Assembly: GCF_014640295.1 (NCBI RefSeq)
Contig: NZ_BMGR01000009.1
Span: forward strand, 62,001 to 126,000
DNA: 64,000 bases
Direction of reading: 5' to 3'
From: Paenibacillus abyssi
GTDB taxonomy: Bacteria > Bacillota > Bacilli > Paenibacillales > Paenibacillaceae
Below the pieces are notes generated by a model, which worked only from the letters and a program-made list of their open reading frames with translations, searched no databases and was not told the origin of the DNA. This document shows, piece by piece, positions 55,352-64,000 of the stretch. Position numbers and translations under genes: made by a program. Numbering within the stretch: the first letter of the stretch is position 1; each line of letters begins with the position of its first letter.

Positions 55352-56682
55352 GCAGTTTGTTCATTCCACACCCGGATGAAATCCTCCTCCGCCAGCTGGC
55401 CTTCCCGCCATTGCCGCCATGCTGCGGAATAATTCCAATAAAGCTGAGCCCACAGCAGGTCGGTTTTTGTATCCAGCTCTTCCTCTAACCGATATTGCAG
55501 CCACTTCGGCGGGACATCCGATAAATTCCCGTTATATAAGGACTTTCGTGCAGGCAGCTTGCCGTAATCTTCATAGAACAAGCCTTGATTATGCACATTG
55601 GTAACCGATTCGATCCAGGCACGAGCCTCCTCCTCAACACCCGTACGGGATGATATGACGAAGCTGCGCCCGTTTGTCCATAACGGGTTCTTCTGTGTAT
55701 GTTCACCTAACACAAGCAGGCTGTCAGACGAGCCTGTCATTCCAGACGCTATAGACCATGGAACTACTGCAGAAAGCAGCCTGCCCGCTTCCAGTGCGCT
55801 TACAAGCTCGTTCTCATCATCTAATAGATTCCAGTCCCCTATTCGGCCAGCGGCATCATTCACAAAACGCAATCGCTCCAGCCTCTCCCCGGCCAACGCT
55901 TCTGGCGCTTTCGGATCTGACGGCCGGCCATTCAAAGCGCTCATCCATATCATCCATTGCCGCACATCGGAAGCATCGAAGCTTATCCATTTCGTCTCTC
56001 CATATTCAGGGCCTTCAAGCGCGGCAATCGTCGACGTTACTTCGAGAAATGCGGCCCAATCTTCCGGCGGATGATCAAAACCGGCCTCCTTAAGCAAGCG
56101 TGAGCTCCAGACGAGAACAAGAGGATCCGCATCCTTAGGAACGCCCCACACATAACCGTTCCACTTCAAAGGCTGCAATAATCCGCTCATTTGGTCGATC
56201 AGCGTTTCACCGGTTAACAAGGCATCTGTCGGCTTTAAAAAGCCAAGCGCCGCAAATTCGCTAACCCAATTATTATCAACCAGCATCACATCCGCAGCTT
56301 CACCTAGCCTAGCATCGTTTTTGAAATGCTCGTAACTTTCAATCGTCGGTACATTGTCAAGTGTTATGTATACATTTGAATGACTTTCGGAAAAAATCCG
56401 GCTTGCTTGCTGCAGCGAAAAAAATTCGGATGGTTCCATGGAAACGGTTACACGAAGTTCTTTAAAGGCAGTGCCTCGTTTGGAATCCTGTTCAGGCAGC
56501 AGCGTAAACGCATCACCTTGCGGCCTTGTTAATTCTACCCCCTGCAATCGTAGCATGGGATAAATCACAACGATGAACAACATGAGAAAGCCGAGCAGCA
56601 GCAGCATATATTTCCTGCGGGACACGGGCTTCTTCCTTTCCGTCCTGTTTTCAATTTCGGGTGGAAACTTATCCTGTTTCAT
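55336..56682 (-). CDS. Membrane-anchored extracellular solute-binding protein
   Basis: A 448-residue family 1 (MalE-like) binding protein: LRVTVSMEPSEFFSLQQASRIF, AADVMLVDNNWVSEFAALGFLKPTD and WNGYVWGVPKDADPLVLVWS follow the type. Unlike usual Bacillota binding proteins it has no lipobox Cys; a basic N-terminus (RKKPVSRRK) and a membrane helix (25-43) anchor it instead. No permease or ATPase gene is adjacent, so it is an orphan, and could feed a remote transporter or act as a sensor. The ribosome site before the ATG is weak (AGGAT 15 nt upstream). Confidence 0.82.
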   Translation of the reverse strand: MKQDKFPPEIENRTERKKPVSRRKYMLLLLGFLMLFIVVIYPMLRLQGVELTRPQGDAFTLLPEQDSKRGTAFKELRVTVSMEPSEFFSLQQASRIFSESHSNVYITLDNVPTIESYEHFKNDARLGEAADVMLVDNNWVSEFAALGFLKPTDALLTGETLIDQMSGLLQPLKWNGYVWGVPKDADPLVLVWSSRLLKEAGFDHPPEDWAAFLEVTSTIAALEGPEYGETKWISFDASDVRQWMIWMSALNGRPSDPKAPEALAGERLERLRFVNDAAGRIGDWNLLDDENELVSALEAGRLLSAVVPWSIASGMTGSSDSLLVLGEHTQKNPLWTNGRSFVISSRTGVEEEARAWIESVTNVHNQGLFYEDYGKLPARKSLYNGNLSDVPPKWLQYRLEEELDTKTDLLWAQLYWNYSAAWRQWREGQLAEEDFIRVWNEQTAKTPN

Positions 56683-56733
56683 ATTTTAACAATAATCCTG
56701 CTGCTTGTCGCCATCTTTCGTTCAATAGGCAAG

Positions 56734-56762
56734 TTGCAAGCTAGTTATAGATCGTTCATAAT
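56734..56762 (+). promoter_or_regulatory. Sigma-A promoter of the 163-aa orphan gene
   Basis: TTGCAA (56734-56739) and CATAAT (56757-56762) with 17 bp between, 35 bp upstream of the start codon. Confidence 0.65.
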
Positions 56763-56797
56763 GAAGCCATATTGAGGAGAATGGAGGTAAATACACC

Positions 56798-57289
56798 ATG
56801 CGGACCGTAATGGGGCTACAAATGGATTTGCCGCAAGGGAAGTTGCCTGGTTTTTATGCGCAAATCATAAAAGGAATCGCTGACATAACAACGCTTATCG
56901 ATCGGAGCGGCGAGCTGTTATTCATTGAGCCTCAGCATGCCGCGGCGGTAATGAAGGTGCTGCAGCACTATAAAGTCGAAGCCGAACAGGATGAATGGAT
57001 CGAGCTGTCAGAGCCGGACTGGAGACTGGAGGCGATCTGGGAGGATTACGGCGTCACGGCACGCGCGGGAGGTAAATTTGCCGAACTGCGGCTGGCGTGT
57101 GTCGGTGCGGTATATCCGGCTGATTCTTCGGAAGAGCTTGAACAAGCGTGGATGCAAATCGAAGAGCACAATATCGCGTCATTACAAACAGCAGCCAACC
57201 GCCGGTTGTTTGTTGTTGACCGGCAGTTGGCTGAATTAATAGAAGGCATTGCCAAGGCCTATCGCTGCAATCTAGAGTGGCTTTATTGA
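56798..57289 (+). CDS. Uncharacterised 163-residue protein
   Basis: Not recognised. A soluble, acidic protein without signal peptide or membrane segment; it begins MRTVMGLQMDLPQGKLPGFY and appears alpha/beta with a Trp-rich middle (DEWIELSEPDWRLEAIWEDYG). Good coding evidence: a sigma-A promoter, GGAGGT seven to nine bases before the ATG, and a clean frame. It is convergent with the PhoH-like gene 14 bp away. Homologues may be restricted to Paenibacillaceae; this is only an impression. Confidence 0.75.
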   Translation: MRTVMGLQMDLPQGKLPGFYAQIIKGIADITTLIDRSGELLFIEPQHAAAVMKVLQHYKVEAEQDEWIELSEPDWRLEAIWEDYGVTARAGGKFAELRLACVGAVYPADSSEELEQAWMQIEEHNIASLQTAANRRLFVVDRQLAELIEGIAKAYRCNLEWLY

Positions 57290-57303
57290 TGGTACTGAAG
57301 CGA

Positions 57304-58635
57304 TTAAAGCAAATCAGCAGCAAGCTGCGCCAGCTTTGATCGTTCTCCCTTTTCAAGGGTCATATGCCCGCTTAGCCCCTCCTGCTTGAACCTTTCGACA
57401 ATATGGGTTAAGCCGTTGCTCACAGCGTCAAGGTAAGGGTGGTCGATCTGTTCGGGATCACCCATCAACACGATTTTGCTTCCCTCGCCGACACGGGATA
57501 CGATCGTTTTCACTTCATGCTTCGTTAAATTTTGCGCTTCGTCAATAATAATAAACTGCCCGGGGATCGACCTTCCCCGGATATAGGTCAACGCCTCAAC
57601 CTGAATACTGCCCAGCCCCATTAATATCTTATCAATGTCCCCTGATTTTTTCGTATCGAATAAATATTCCAGATTATCATAGATCGGCTGCATCCACGGC
57701 CGAAGCTTCTCATCCTTCTCGCCCGGCAAATATCCGATGTCTTTACCCATCGGTACGACTGGCCTGGCGATAAGCAGCTTTTTATATTTATGTTCATCCT
57801 CCACCTTCATCAAACCTGCAGCGAGCGCCAGCAGCGTCTTGCCGGTACCTGCCTTGCCGGTCAGAGTAACAAGGGGTACGTCGTCACTGAGCAGAAGCTC
57901 AAGCGCCATCCGCTGCTGGGCGTTGCGCGCTGTAATCCCCCAGACAGGATCATTGCTTAAAAATAACGGTTCCAGTTTGCTGCCGTCTTTTGTAACCCGC
58001 AAGAGAGCGGATTTGGAGGTGCCCATCTCATCCTTTAAGATAACAAATTCATTCGGATGCAGCCGAATATTAATGTGCAAACTCTTCACACTTAAAAAGC
58101 GGTACGTATAAAATTCATCAATCACCGACGGATGAACATGTATCGTTAAATAACCGGTGTAAATATCCGAAGCCTCAACCGTATGATCGGATAAATAATC
58201 TTCTGCCTGCAGCCCCAATACATCCGCCTTAATGCGTACGAGCACATCCTTGCTCACAAGCACAACCTGGCGTGGCGCTTCCTTCACCTGTTCCTCCAAA
58301 TGGTAATTTAAGGCAACTGCCAATATTCGATTATCATTGGACATATCACCAAACATTTCTTGCACCCGGACAAAGCTACGATGATTTAACTCCACCTTCA
58401 GCAGGCCGCCGCGTTCCATAGGGATCCCTTCATGCAGATGCCCTTGCTCGCGTAAGCCGTCAAGCAATCGTGACACCGAACGCGCATTTCTCCCTAATTC
58501 ATCGGCCAACCTTTTTTTCGAATCGATCTCCTCCAGCACAACCGCAGGAATGATGACTTCGTTATCATCAAAAGCATAGATAGCTTGCGGATCATGCAGC
58601 AGCACATTGGTATCGAGCACGAAAATTTTTCTCAT
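57304..58635 (-). CDS. PIN-PhoH fusion ATPase (YlaK-like)
   Basis: A 443-residue protein with an N-terminal PIN ribonuclease-like domain (1-150; acidic residues D8 in FVLDTNVLLHD and D101 in SNDNRILAVA) and a C-terminal PhoH ATPase/helicase-like domain. That domain has Walker A GKAGTGKT at 261-267 region, Walker B FIIIDEAQN and the GDPEQID motif. PhoH2-type proteins from other bacteria unwind and cut RNA; the same is inferred here. GGAGGG precedes the ATG. In B. subtilis ylaK lies in the same yla cluster. Confidence 0.92.
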   Translation of the reverse strand: MRKIFVLDTNVLLHDPQAIYAFDDNEVIIPAVVLEEIDSKKRLADELGRNARSVSRLLDGLREQGHLHEGIPMERGGLLKVELNHRSFVRVQEMFGDMSNDNRILAVALNYHLEEQVKEAPRQVVLVSKDVLVRIKADVLGLQAEDYLSDHTVEASDIYTGYLTIHVHPSVIDEFYTYRFLSVKSLHINIRLHPNEFVILKDEMGTSKSALLRVTKDGSKLEPLFLSNDPVWGITARNAQQRMALELLLSDDVPLVTLTGKAGTGKTLLALAAGLMKVEDEHKYKKLLIARPVVPMGKDIGYLPGEKDEKLRPWMQPIYDNLEYLFDTKKSGDIDKILMGLGSIQVEALTYIRGRSIPGQFIIIDEAQNLTKHEVKTIVSRVGEGSKIVLMGDPEQIDHPYLDAVSNGLTHIVERFKQEGLSGHMTLEKGERSKLAQLAADLL

Positions 58636-58756
58636 CGTGAGCCCTCCTGGCGCAGTAATTTTTGAAATGAAGGATCAACATACATAGCTTCACTCCATTA
58701 CGGACAAACTACACACGGACAACTGAAGCGCGAACTAGGAAAGGTTAGGTGCGACT

Positions 58757-59311
58757 ATGTTCAAACGATTATTATTAACAGCGGCTGTCTGCCTTATCTT
58801 ATCAGGATGCGGCACTGTCGCCCGTAACAACACATCACCCTCTCCACAGAATAATGAAGGCGTACGGGTTCAGCAGACAAACCCGCCAAAGATGGAGATA
58901 AAGAATTCTAAGGATGTTGCTGCTCACCTCGAAGAACTGGCAAAGCATATTCCCGGTGTAAACAATGCTAACTGTGTCGTCGTTGGCAATACGGCCATTG
59001 TCGGAATCGATGTCGATCAGAAGCTTGAACGCTCCCGGGTAGGCACCGTAAAATATTCGGTAGCCGAAGCATTCCGCAAGGATCCCTATGGCGTCAATGC
59101 AGTAGTGACCGCCGATATGGATATTGCCCAGCGGCTGCGCGAAATCCGCCATGATATGGCGAATGGACGGCCGGTAGCCGGATTTGCGGAAGAACTGGCC
59201 GACATCATCGGACGAATTGTACCGCAGATGCCGCGGAATACTGTTCCTCGTGAAGAGGTAGACAGACCTCAAATGCAAAAATCGCAACAATCGCTGCAGC
59301 ATGGAAAATAA
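58757..59311 (+). CDS. YhcN/YlaJ-family sporulation lipoprotein
   Basis: A 184-residue lipoprotein: signal peptide with lipobox LSGC (Cys18), a low-complexity Asn/Pro/Gln linker, then the YhcN/YlaJ domain (about 50-150) with NANCVVVGNTAIVGIDV and KYSVAEAFRKDPYGVNAVVTAD. Members are found in the spore and help germination or outgrowth; the biochemical role is unknown. It is transcribed away from ylaK as a single-gene unit, ended by the hairpins at 59.4 kb. Confidence 0.9.
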   Translation: MFKRLLLTAAVCLILSGCGTVARNNTSPSPQNNEGVRVQQTNPPKMEIKNSKDVAAHLEELAKHIPGVNNANCVVVGNTAIVGIDVDQKLERSRVGTVKYSVAEAFRKDPYGVNAVVTADMDIAQRLREIRHDMANGRPVAGFAEELADIIGRIVPQMPRNTVPREEVDRPQMQKSQQSLQHGK

Positions 59312-59373
59312 CCTGCAGGTACCAAGCTGAAACGGCAGACGCCTTCTTAGCTGCGGAAAATCCGTTCGTGGTG

Positions 59374-59414
59374 AATTCTAAGAGGCAGGAGTGAAATTTC
59401 ACCTTCTTAGAATT
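59374..59414. repeat. Inverted repeat before the shared terminator
   Basis: AATTCTAAGA/TCTTAGAATT with an inner GTGAAATTTCAC palindrome forms a strong hairpin directly before the terminator at 59.42 kb. No T tract of its own; it may be an RNA 3' end stabiliser of the lipoprotein mRNA. Confidence 0.6.
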
Positions 59415-59416
59415 AC

Positions 59417-59449
59417 AAAAAGCCTAGTGAATAGTCACTAGGCTTTTTT
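59417..59449. terminator. Bidirectional terminator between convergent genes
   Basis: AAAAAGCCTAGTGA/TCACTAGGCTTTTT with loop ATAG has T tracts on both strands. It ends the lipoprotein gene and overlaps the stop codon and last codons of the convergent flavin-type gene. Confidence 0.95.
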
Positions 59450-59890
59450 CATCGCTTCAAATACTTGTCCGTCTAATTTCTCCGCAGCGCGTTTGTCATA
59501 TGTTTTCTCATACTCAGGGGTAACCGACAAGCGAGCGCCGTAGAACATTGCATCACGAATGTTCGTGATCTCGATTTCCAAACATACCAGCTTGAAAGGA
59601 ACGCCTTCAAGTGAGTCAGAAATTACTTTTGCGGGGCCGTATACAGCCTGTACTGTACCAGAGGAAAACACAGTGACACACACATCAGGATTAGCGCTCA
59701 TATTGGCGACGAGCCTTGAACGTCCGTCAACCGCAAAACGAAGTGTTGTTGGTGTTGCCGCATAGATCCAGGAGATTGCGCTGGATGTTGGGCTGCCATG
59801 CTCTGCATCAGTGGTGTGCAAAAGAACGAAAGTTTCCTTCTGCAGCTGATTGAATAGTGCTTCGGATAATGCCGTTACGGGTTCTGTCAT
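59438..59890 (-). CDS. Pyridoxamine 5'-phosphate oxidase-like split-barrel protein (YlaL-like)
   Basis: A 150-residue FMN-binding split-barrel protein: TFVLLHTTDAEHGSPTSSAISWIYA and the RLVANMSANPDVCVTVF strands match the PNPOx-like/general stress 26 group. It lacks the C-terminal PdxH signature, so vitamin B6 synthesis is unlikely; a flavin or haem-related reductase role is possible. The ATG at 59890 has GGAGG eight bases before it. It matches ylaL in place next to ylaK. The stop codon lies inside the terminator stem. Confidence 0.82.
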   Translation of the reverse strand: MTEPVTALSEALFNQLQKETFVLLHTTDAEHGSPTSSAISWIYAATPTTLRFAVDGRSRLVANMSANPDVCVTVFSSGTVQAVYGPAKVISDSLEGVPFKLVCLEIEITNIRDAMFYGARLSVTPEYEKTYDKRAAEKLDGQVFEAMKKA

Positions 59891-59970
59891 CCGCATCGCC
59901 TCCTTATGACCGGAATCAAAGTTGCTCGTTTGTTATTATTATATCATAGGGCGTGCTGTTGTTCCAACCT

Positions 59971-61020
59971 TCAATCGGCTAATTTTGCCTTTAAAGCATT
60001 ACGCGCTTCATCAAGCTTGGCCCCATCCAATTGGACGTACGGCGACCGCCATTCCCCATCCAGCGGGATAGATTCGATCGAACTGCTCTTCATGCCAAAA
60101 TAAGTCGTCAGCATGGTTTCGATTTCTTTCGGATGAATATCGGTTTTCATATTCGCTCCGACTGCATCGATAACATTACCCATACGGGTAACTCCGCCTA
60201 ATGATGTCATTTTGTCCACGATAGCGCCGATCACCTGCGTCTGTCTTTTGTTGCGTTCAAAATCGCTGGATTCTTTTGTCTGGCCTTCTCCCGGCTTCGA
60301 CTTCCGGTAGCGGACATAATCCAACGCGTTTTTCCCATCCAATTTCTGCTGTCCGGCTTTCAGATTGATATCAGTCCCGTCTGCCGAGTCCACATAACGC
60401 ATGTCCATGTCAACATTCACATCGATTCCTCCGAGCGCATTTACCGTATCCGTCAGGGCATTGAAGTTAACGACAACGGTATAATCGATGGGGATGCCGA
60501 AGTATTGGCTGAACATCTCCCGCGTCTCCCGGCGGGCATGCGCATTTGCCTCATCTTTGCTCATCTTCTCCCCGATCGCCTGGCTGTAAAAGATCGCATA
60601 ATACGCATTTGCCTTATGACTCCGATAGCCATCCAATTCGATTTTCGAATCGCGCGGCACGGAAACGATCGTTGATGTCTTTGAGTTCGGGTTGAGCGCA
60701 GCGATCTTGATTACATCCGTGTTTAAGCCCCCGCCGTTTGCACGGGAGTCCATTCCTAACAGCAGCACTGTAACGGGTTTATTCTTTGCCGATTGCTCTT
60801 CCGGTACTTCCACGGCATTCTCGTTGCCGATCATCTGAAAGGTATCTTTGGTCTTGAGCACCAAGTAACCCAGGTATCCGGCAACTGCAAGCAGAACAAT
60901 CAAGATGAAGACCATAATACGGCGGCCCCACCTAACAGGTTTTTTGGGTGGCTTGGCCGTTTTCTTGGTTTTTGAAGCGGACCTCGGCGCTAAGCCTGAT
61001 TCTGTTCCAGCACTCATCAT
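59971..61020 (-). CDS. LytR-CpsA-Psr (LCP) family wall polymer ligase
   Basis: LCP proteins attach teichoic acid or other polymers to peptidoglycan from lipid-linked precursors. A basic N-terminus (KTKKTAKPPKKPVRWGRR), one membrane helix (about 36-57) and the extracellular LCP domain with VTVLLLGMDSR, STIVSVPRDSKIEL, DALGG-like VNALGGIDVNV and LDYVRYRK are all in place. Start is the ATG at 61020 after AAGGTGA; a GTG two codons upstream is possible. The attached polymer cannot be told. Confidence 0.93.
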   Translation of the reverse strand: MMSAGTESGLAPRSASKTKKTAKPPKKPVRWGRRIMVFILIVLLAVAGYLGYLVLKTKDTFQMIGNENAVEVPEEQSAKNKPVTVLLLGMDSRANGGGLNTDVIKIAALNPNSKTSTIVSVPRDSKIELDGYRSHKANAYYAIFYSQAIGEKMSKDEANAHARRETREMFSQYFGIPIDYTVVVNFNALTDTVNALGGIDVNVDMDMRYVDSADGTDINLKAGQQKLDGKNALDYVRYRKSKPGEGQTKESSDFERNKRQTQVIGAIVDKMTSLGGVTRMGNVIDAVGANMKTDIHPKEIETMLTTYFGMKSSSIESIPLDGEWRSPYVQLDGAKLDEARNALKAKLAD

Positions 61021-61032
61021 ATTCACCTTGAC

Positions 61033-61305
61033 TTAATTGTATTTCGGGTTGGAGTTGATGTCATGCAGCAGCTGCTCCCCTAGCTCGCGAGGATACATCT
61101 GTGTTTTGACACGGCCTTCCCGTTCGTACTTCACATGAATCATGGTCTCATCCGTCAAAGCGATGTACACTTTGCCCAGTCCATGATCCTCCTGCAAAAT
61201 CTGGATAAAGAAATTACGGGTATCGGCCGCCGCCAGATCATCCGGCCTGGCAGCGGCAACGATTTCGATCTGCAGCCAATTGAACAACGCATCCTCAAAC
61301 CGCAT
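61033..61305 (-). CDS. Uncharacterised 90-residue protein
   Basis: Not recognised. A small soluble protein with an N-terminal helix (EDALFNWLQIEIVAAARPDD) and a beta segment (KVYIALTDETMIHVKYEREG). GGAGGAA stands eight bases before the ATG, and it lies 12 bp upstream of the LCP gene, with ylaH 21 bp before it, so it is co-transcribed with them. Start and frame are well supported; function is unknown. Confidence 0.8.
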   Translation of the reverse strand: MRFEDALFNWLQIEIVAAARPDDLAAADTRNFFIQILQEDHGLGKVYIALTDETMIHVKYEREGRVKTQMYPRELGEQLLHDINSNPKYN

Positions 61306-61326
61306 TCGCTGTTCCTCCTGAAAACA

Positions 61327-61647
61327 TCATTTGCCCGTCTCGGAAGGATTGTTGGACGCCGTCTCCACAGGAGGGGCGGACTTTCCTTTCCACTTGTCAT
61401 ACAGTTGCCTTCCACGCAGCATCAGCATCATAATAACGGCAACAGCCATACATTGAATGATCGGCAGCTTGTCGATTTGAAGAATCATCAACACAAACGA
61501 GCCGAGGGCCATCATCAGATAAACCAGGATTTCCTTCAAAATCGGGAGACGCCGTTGAGCCCTGAACACGGCATTAAAGATGTAAATGGTAAATCCCAAT
61601 ATTAAGACGTAAGAAACGACCGGATGGTTGCTGAGCCATTCCTGCAC
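61327..61647 (-). CDS. ylaH: YlaH-like membrane protein
   Basis: A 106-residue protein with three hydrophobic segments; LPILKEILVYLMMALGSFVLMI is the YlaH family core, and its place directly after typA is that of B. subtilis ylaH. The tail after RGRQLYDKWKG is hydrophilic. The start is GTG with GGGAGG six bases upstream. Function unknown. Confidence 0.85.
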   Translation of the reverse strand: MQEWLSNHPVVSYVLILGFTIYIFNAVFRAQRRLPILKEILVYLMMALGSFVLMILQIDKLPIIQCMAVAVIMMLMLRGRQLYDKWKGKSAPPVETASNNPSETGK

Positions 61648-61662
61648 CGCAATACCTCCCTG

Positions 61663-63504
61663 TTAAACACTCGATTGCGCCATTTTACGCTGTTTTTCAG
61701 CGCGGTCGCGTTCACTTTTATTCAATACTTTCTTGCGAAGCCGAATGGACTTCGGCGTCACTTCGCAATATTCGTCATCATTCAAATATTCCAGCGCCTG
61801 CTCCAAGGAGAAGATGATCGGAGTTTTCATTTTTACCGTATCCTCTTTCGTTGCAGAACGTACGTTAGTCAGCTGTTTCTCTTTACAGATGTTGACAATG
61901 ATATCATTATCCCGGTTATGCTCGCCGACAATCATACCCTCGTATACTTCTGTACCCGGCTCAAGGAACAAGATCCCGCGATCCTCTACGGACAGCATGC
62001 CGTAGAACGTGGATGTTCCGTTCTCGCTGGCAACCAGAACGCCTTGATGACGGCCGCCAACCGATGTACCCGCCAAGGGGCCGTAGTTGTCAAAGGCATG
62101 GTTCATAATGCCATAACCACGGGTCAGCGTTAAAAATTGCGTACGGTATCCGATCAAGCCGCGTGCAGGAATGATGAATTCCAAGCGTACTTGTCCGGTT
62201 CCGTTGTTGATCATATTGACCATTTCCGCCTTGCGCGTTCCCAAGCTTTCCATCACCGCGCCCATGCTCTCCTCAGGCACGTCAATGATCAATCTTTCAT
62301 AAGGCTCCATACGGGCGCCGTCAATTTCTTTAATAATAACTTCCGGCTTCGATACTTGCAGTTCAAATCCTTCACGTCTCATATTCTCAATGAGGATACC
62401 CAGATGCAGTTCGCCGCGTCCCGCAACGATGAATGCGTCCGGGCTTTCCGTTTCGTCCACACGAAGCGCTACGTCAGTCTCCAGCTCTTTCATGAGGCGC
62501 TCACGCAGCTTGCGTGAAGTAACCCATTTGCCTTCGCGGCCGGCGAACGGGCTGTTGTTGACTAGGAATGTCATCTGCAGCGTAGGCTCATCGATCTTAA
62601 GGACAGGCAATGCCTCCGGCTTGTTCGGGTCGGCAATGGTTTCACCGATATTGATATCTTTAATTCCGGCGATCGCAACGATATCCCCCGCTCCCGCTTC
62701 AGGCACTTCCACGCGTTTTAAGCCTTGGAAGCCGAACAGCTTCTCGATACGGGCTTGCTTCACGCCGCCTTCACGCGTCATAACGGCAACAGGCTGCCCC
62801 TGCTTGATAATACCGCGATTCACGCGGCCAACCGCGATGCGGCCCAAATATTCATTGTAATCCATTAAGGTAACCAAAAATTGCAGCGGCTCCTCCGTGC
62901 TCTCAGTAGGTGCAGGAATGTGGCTGACAATCGTATCATACAGCGCCTGCATGTTGCTGTCCTGCTGCTCAGGATCCAGGCTGGACGTCCCCATTAATGC
63001 TGAGGCATAGACAACCGGAAAATCGAGCTGCTCGTCGTTAGCGCCCAGTTCGATGAACAGATCCAACACTTCATCCACGACTTCTGCCGGACGTGCATTC
63101 GGACGATCGATTTTATTCAGAACGACAATCGGCGTTAATTGATGCTCGAGCGCTTTACGAAGAACGAATTTTGTCTGCGGCATGCAGCCTTCGAAGGCAT
63201 CTACTACAAGCAGGACGCCGTCTACCATTTTCATAATCCGTTCCACTTCGCCGCCAAAGTCGGCATGACCCGGCGTATCCACAATGTTGATCAAGAACTC
63301 TTTGTAATTGATGGCCGTGTTTTTAGCAAGGATCGTAATCCCTCTCTCACGTTCCAAATCATTGGAATCCATTGCCCGCTCCTGCAAAACCTCGTGCTCG
63401 CGGAATGTACCGGATTGTTGTAACAGCTTGTCTACCAGCGTCGTTTTTCCGTGGTCGACGTGTGCGATAATCGCAATGTTTCTTAAGTTTTCTCTTGAGT
63501 GCAT
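61663..63504 (-). CDS. typA: Ribosome-associated GTPase TypA/BipA
   Basis: A translation-factor GTPase that acts in 50S subunit assembly and stress growth. G1 AHVDHGKT is at 14-21; [22 protein letters not shown] and [10 protein letters not shown] follow. The EF-G-like domains and the BipA-specific C-terminal domain (after about 480, [19 protein letters not shown]) are complete; 613 residues. GAAGGAA precedes the ATG. It heads the typA-ylaH-orf-LCP unit. Confidence 0.97.
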   Translation of the reverse strand: MHSRENLRNIAIIAHVDHGKTTLVDKLLQQSGTFREHEVLQERAMDSNDLERERGITILAKNTAINYKEFLINIVDTPGHADFGGEVERIMKMVDGVLLVVDAFEGCMPQTKFVLRKALEHQLTPIVVLNKIDRPNARPAEVVDEVLDLFIELGANDEQLDFPVVYASALMGTSSLDPEQQDSNMQALYDTIVSHIPAPTESTEEPLQFLVTLMDYNEYLGRIAVGRVNRGIIKQGQPVAVMTREGGVKQARIEKLFGFQGLKRVEVPEAGAGDIVAIAGIKDINIGETIADPNKPEALPVLKIDEPTLQMTFLVNNSPFAGREGKWVTSRKLRERLMKELETDVALRVDETESPDAFIVAGRGELHLGILIENMRREGFELQVSKPEVIIKEIDGARMEPYERLIIDVPEESMGAVMESLGTRKAEMVNMINNGTGQVRLEFIIPARGLIGYRTQFLTLTRGYGIMNHAFDNYGPLAGTSVGGRHQGVLVASENGTSTFYGMLSVEDRGILFLEPGTEVYEGMIVGEHNRDNDIIVNICKEKQLTNVRSATKEDTVKMKTPIIFSLEQALEYLNDDEYCEVTPKSIRLRKKVLNKSERDRAEKQRKMAQSSV

Positions 63505-63562
63505 TTCATTAATTCCTTCCAGTCATAAAATGAATTTCTTTTTTTCCAGCTCAAAACAAGGC

Positions 63563-64000
63563 TTACCAACGGTAGCGCCTGCCGAATACCATCCATGCGC
63601 CGATGCCGATAAGCAGGATCGCAATGAGATAGATTCCCCAGCTCCAAAGCAGCATGAAACCAAAGCACGCTGCGGCTACGGCAGTCAAAACAAGAGCGGC
63701 GATCTGCGCGCCGCGCGGACGTGACATGTCAAACAGATAGTATTCGTACAACCCGACCGCGACACCGAAAATAAACATCGGCCATAAATAATGCATGCTG
63801 CTCCAGCCAAACACATTACAGTAAAGGAACACCAACGCATAAGTCGACAGCATGCCGCCTGGAATGAGCACGGCTGCCGGCAAGATTCGTCCGAAATAAA
63901 GCACATGCAGCAATATACCGGGAACTAGGACAAACAGCGGCCAAAATATCGAGCCAATAAAGCTGAATACGCCTAATTTTCCAAGCAAAATAACGATGCC
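63563..64000 (-). CDS. Membrane protein, 5' end outside the window
   Basis: The frame is open to the right edge; codons before the TTG at 63988 continue as GIVIL, so the true start probably lies beyond 64000. The visible part (about 145 residues) has five or six hydrophobic segments, and the LLGKLGVFSFIGSIFWPLFVLVPG stretch (seen as GKLGVFSFIGSIFWPLFVLV) recalls the LiaF/DUF5668-type membrane module. It ends in basic FGRRYRW. Function unknown. Confidence 0.7.
   Translation of the reverse strand, partial: GIVILLGKLGVFSFIGSIFWPLFVLVPGILLHVLYFGRILPAAVLIPGGMLSTYALVFLYCNVFGWSSMHYLWPMFIFGVAVGLYEYYLFDMSRPRGAQIAALVLTAVAAACFGFMLLWSWGIYLIAILLIGIGAWMVFGRRYRW

Overview
The window is a gene-dense, nearly one-directional (minus strand) stretch of a chromosome from an endospore-forming Bacillota. 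It is most likely a member of the Paenibacillaceae. The evidence is the sigE/sigG/spoIIGA locus, SpoVD, RsfA and YhcN/YlaJ-type sporulation genes, a B. subtilis-like dcw and ylm gene order, bacillithiol synthesis (BshC), meso-DAP-type MurE, and the use of DapL and a long IleS. No tRNA, rRNA, IS element, prophage or CRISPR array is visible.

Layout. 1-3.3 kb: the start of one ABC ATPase gene, then a three-gene ABC-2 exporter operon. That operon is preceded by a sigma-A promoter, a ykkC-family riboswitch with a possible P0 add-on helix, and a terminator. 3.3-12.3 kb: the de novo pyrimidine operon pyrR-pyrB-pyrC-carA-carB-pyrF-pyrE with a PyrR-controlled attenuator; pyrP, pyrK and pyrD are not in it. 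12.4-15.2 kb: dapL, an RluD-type pseudouridine synthase and lspA. A TraR/DksA-like gene (15.4 kb) sits on the opposite strand. 16.2-19.7 kb: ileS under an isoleucine T-box. 19.7-23.7 kb: ylmC-pgeF-ylmE-sepF-ylmG-ylmH-divIVA. An unidentified structured intergenic element (23.83-24.03 kb) lies upstream of it.

24.1-26.6 kb: spoIIGA-sigE-sigG, the engine of sigma-E and sigma-G activation. It has a Spo0A-type promoter in front of spoIIGA and a sigma-F-like promoter in front of sigG. 26.8-46.8 kb: an uninterrupted division and cell wall cluster (mraZ-rsmH-ftsL-pbpB-spoVD-murE-murF-mraY-murD-ftsW/spoVE-murG-murB-murA-divIB-ftsA-ftsZ). It has MraZ operator repeats at its head, a sigma-H-like promoter before ftsA and a strong terminator after ftsZ. 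47.1-52.3 kb: rsfA, a panE-like gene, a DUF3397 gene, bshC and ahcY.

52.6-57.3 kb is a more accessory stretch with genes on both strands: DUF2626, a MidA-like methyltransferase, a secreted coiled-coil protein, an anchored solute-binding protein and an orphan 163-aa protein. 57.3-64 kb matches the B. subtilis yla region: phoH-like ylaK, ylaJ, ylaL-like, an LCP ligase, a small orphan, ylaH, typA/bipA and a membrane protein cut by the window end.

Together the genes join nucleotide supply, cell wall precursor synthesis, septation and the switch to sporulation. The least explained items are the ligand of the riboswitch in front of the ABC exporter, the structured element upstream of ylmC, and the coiled-coil secreted protein at 54.2 kb. 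All identifications come from reading the sequence; no database search was run.
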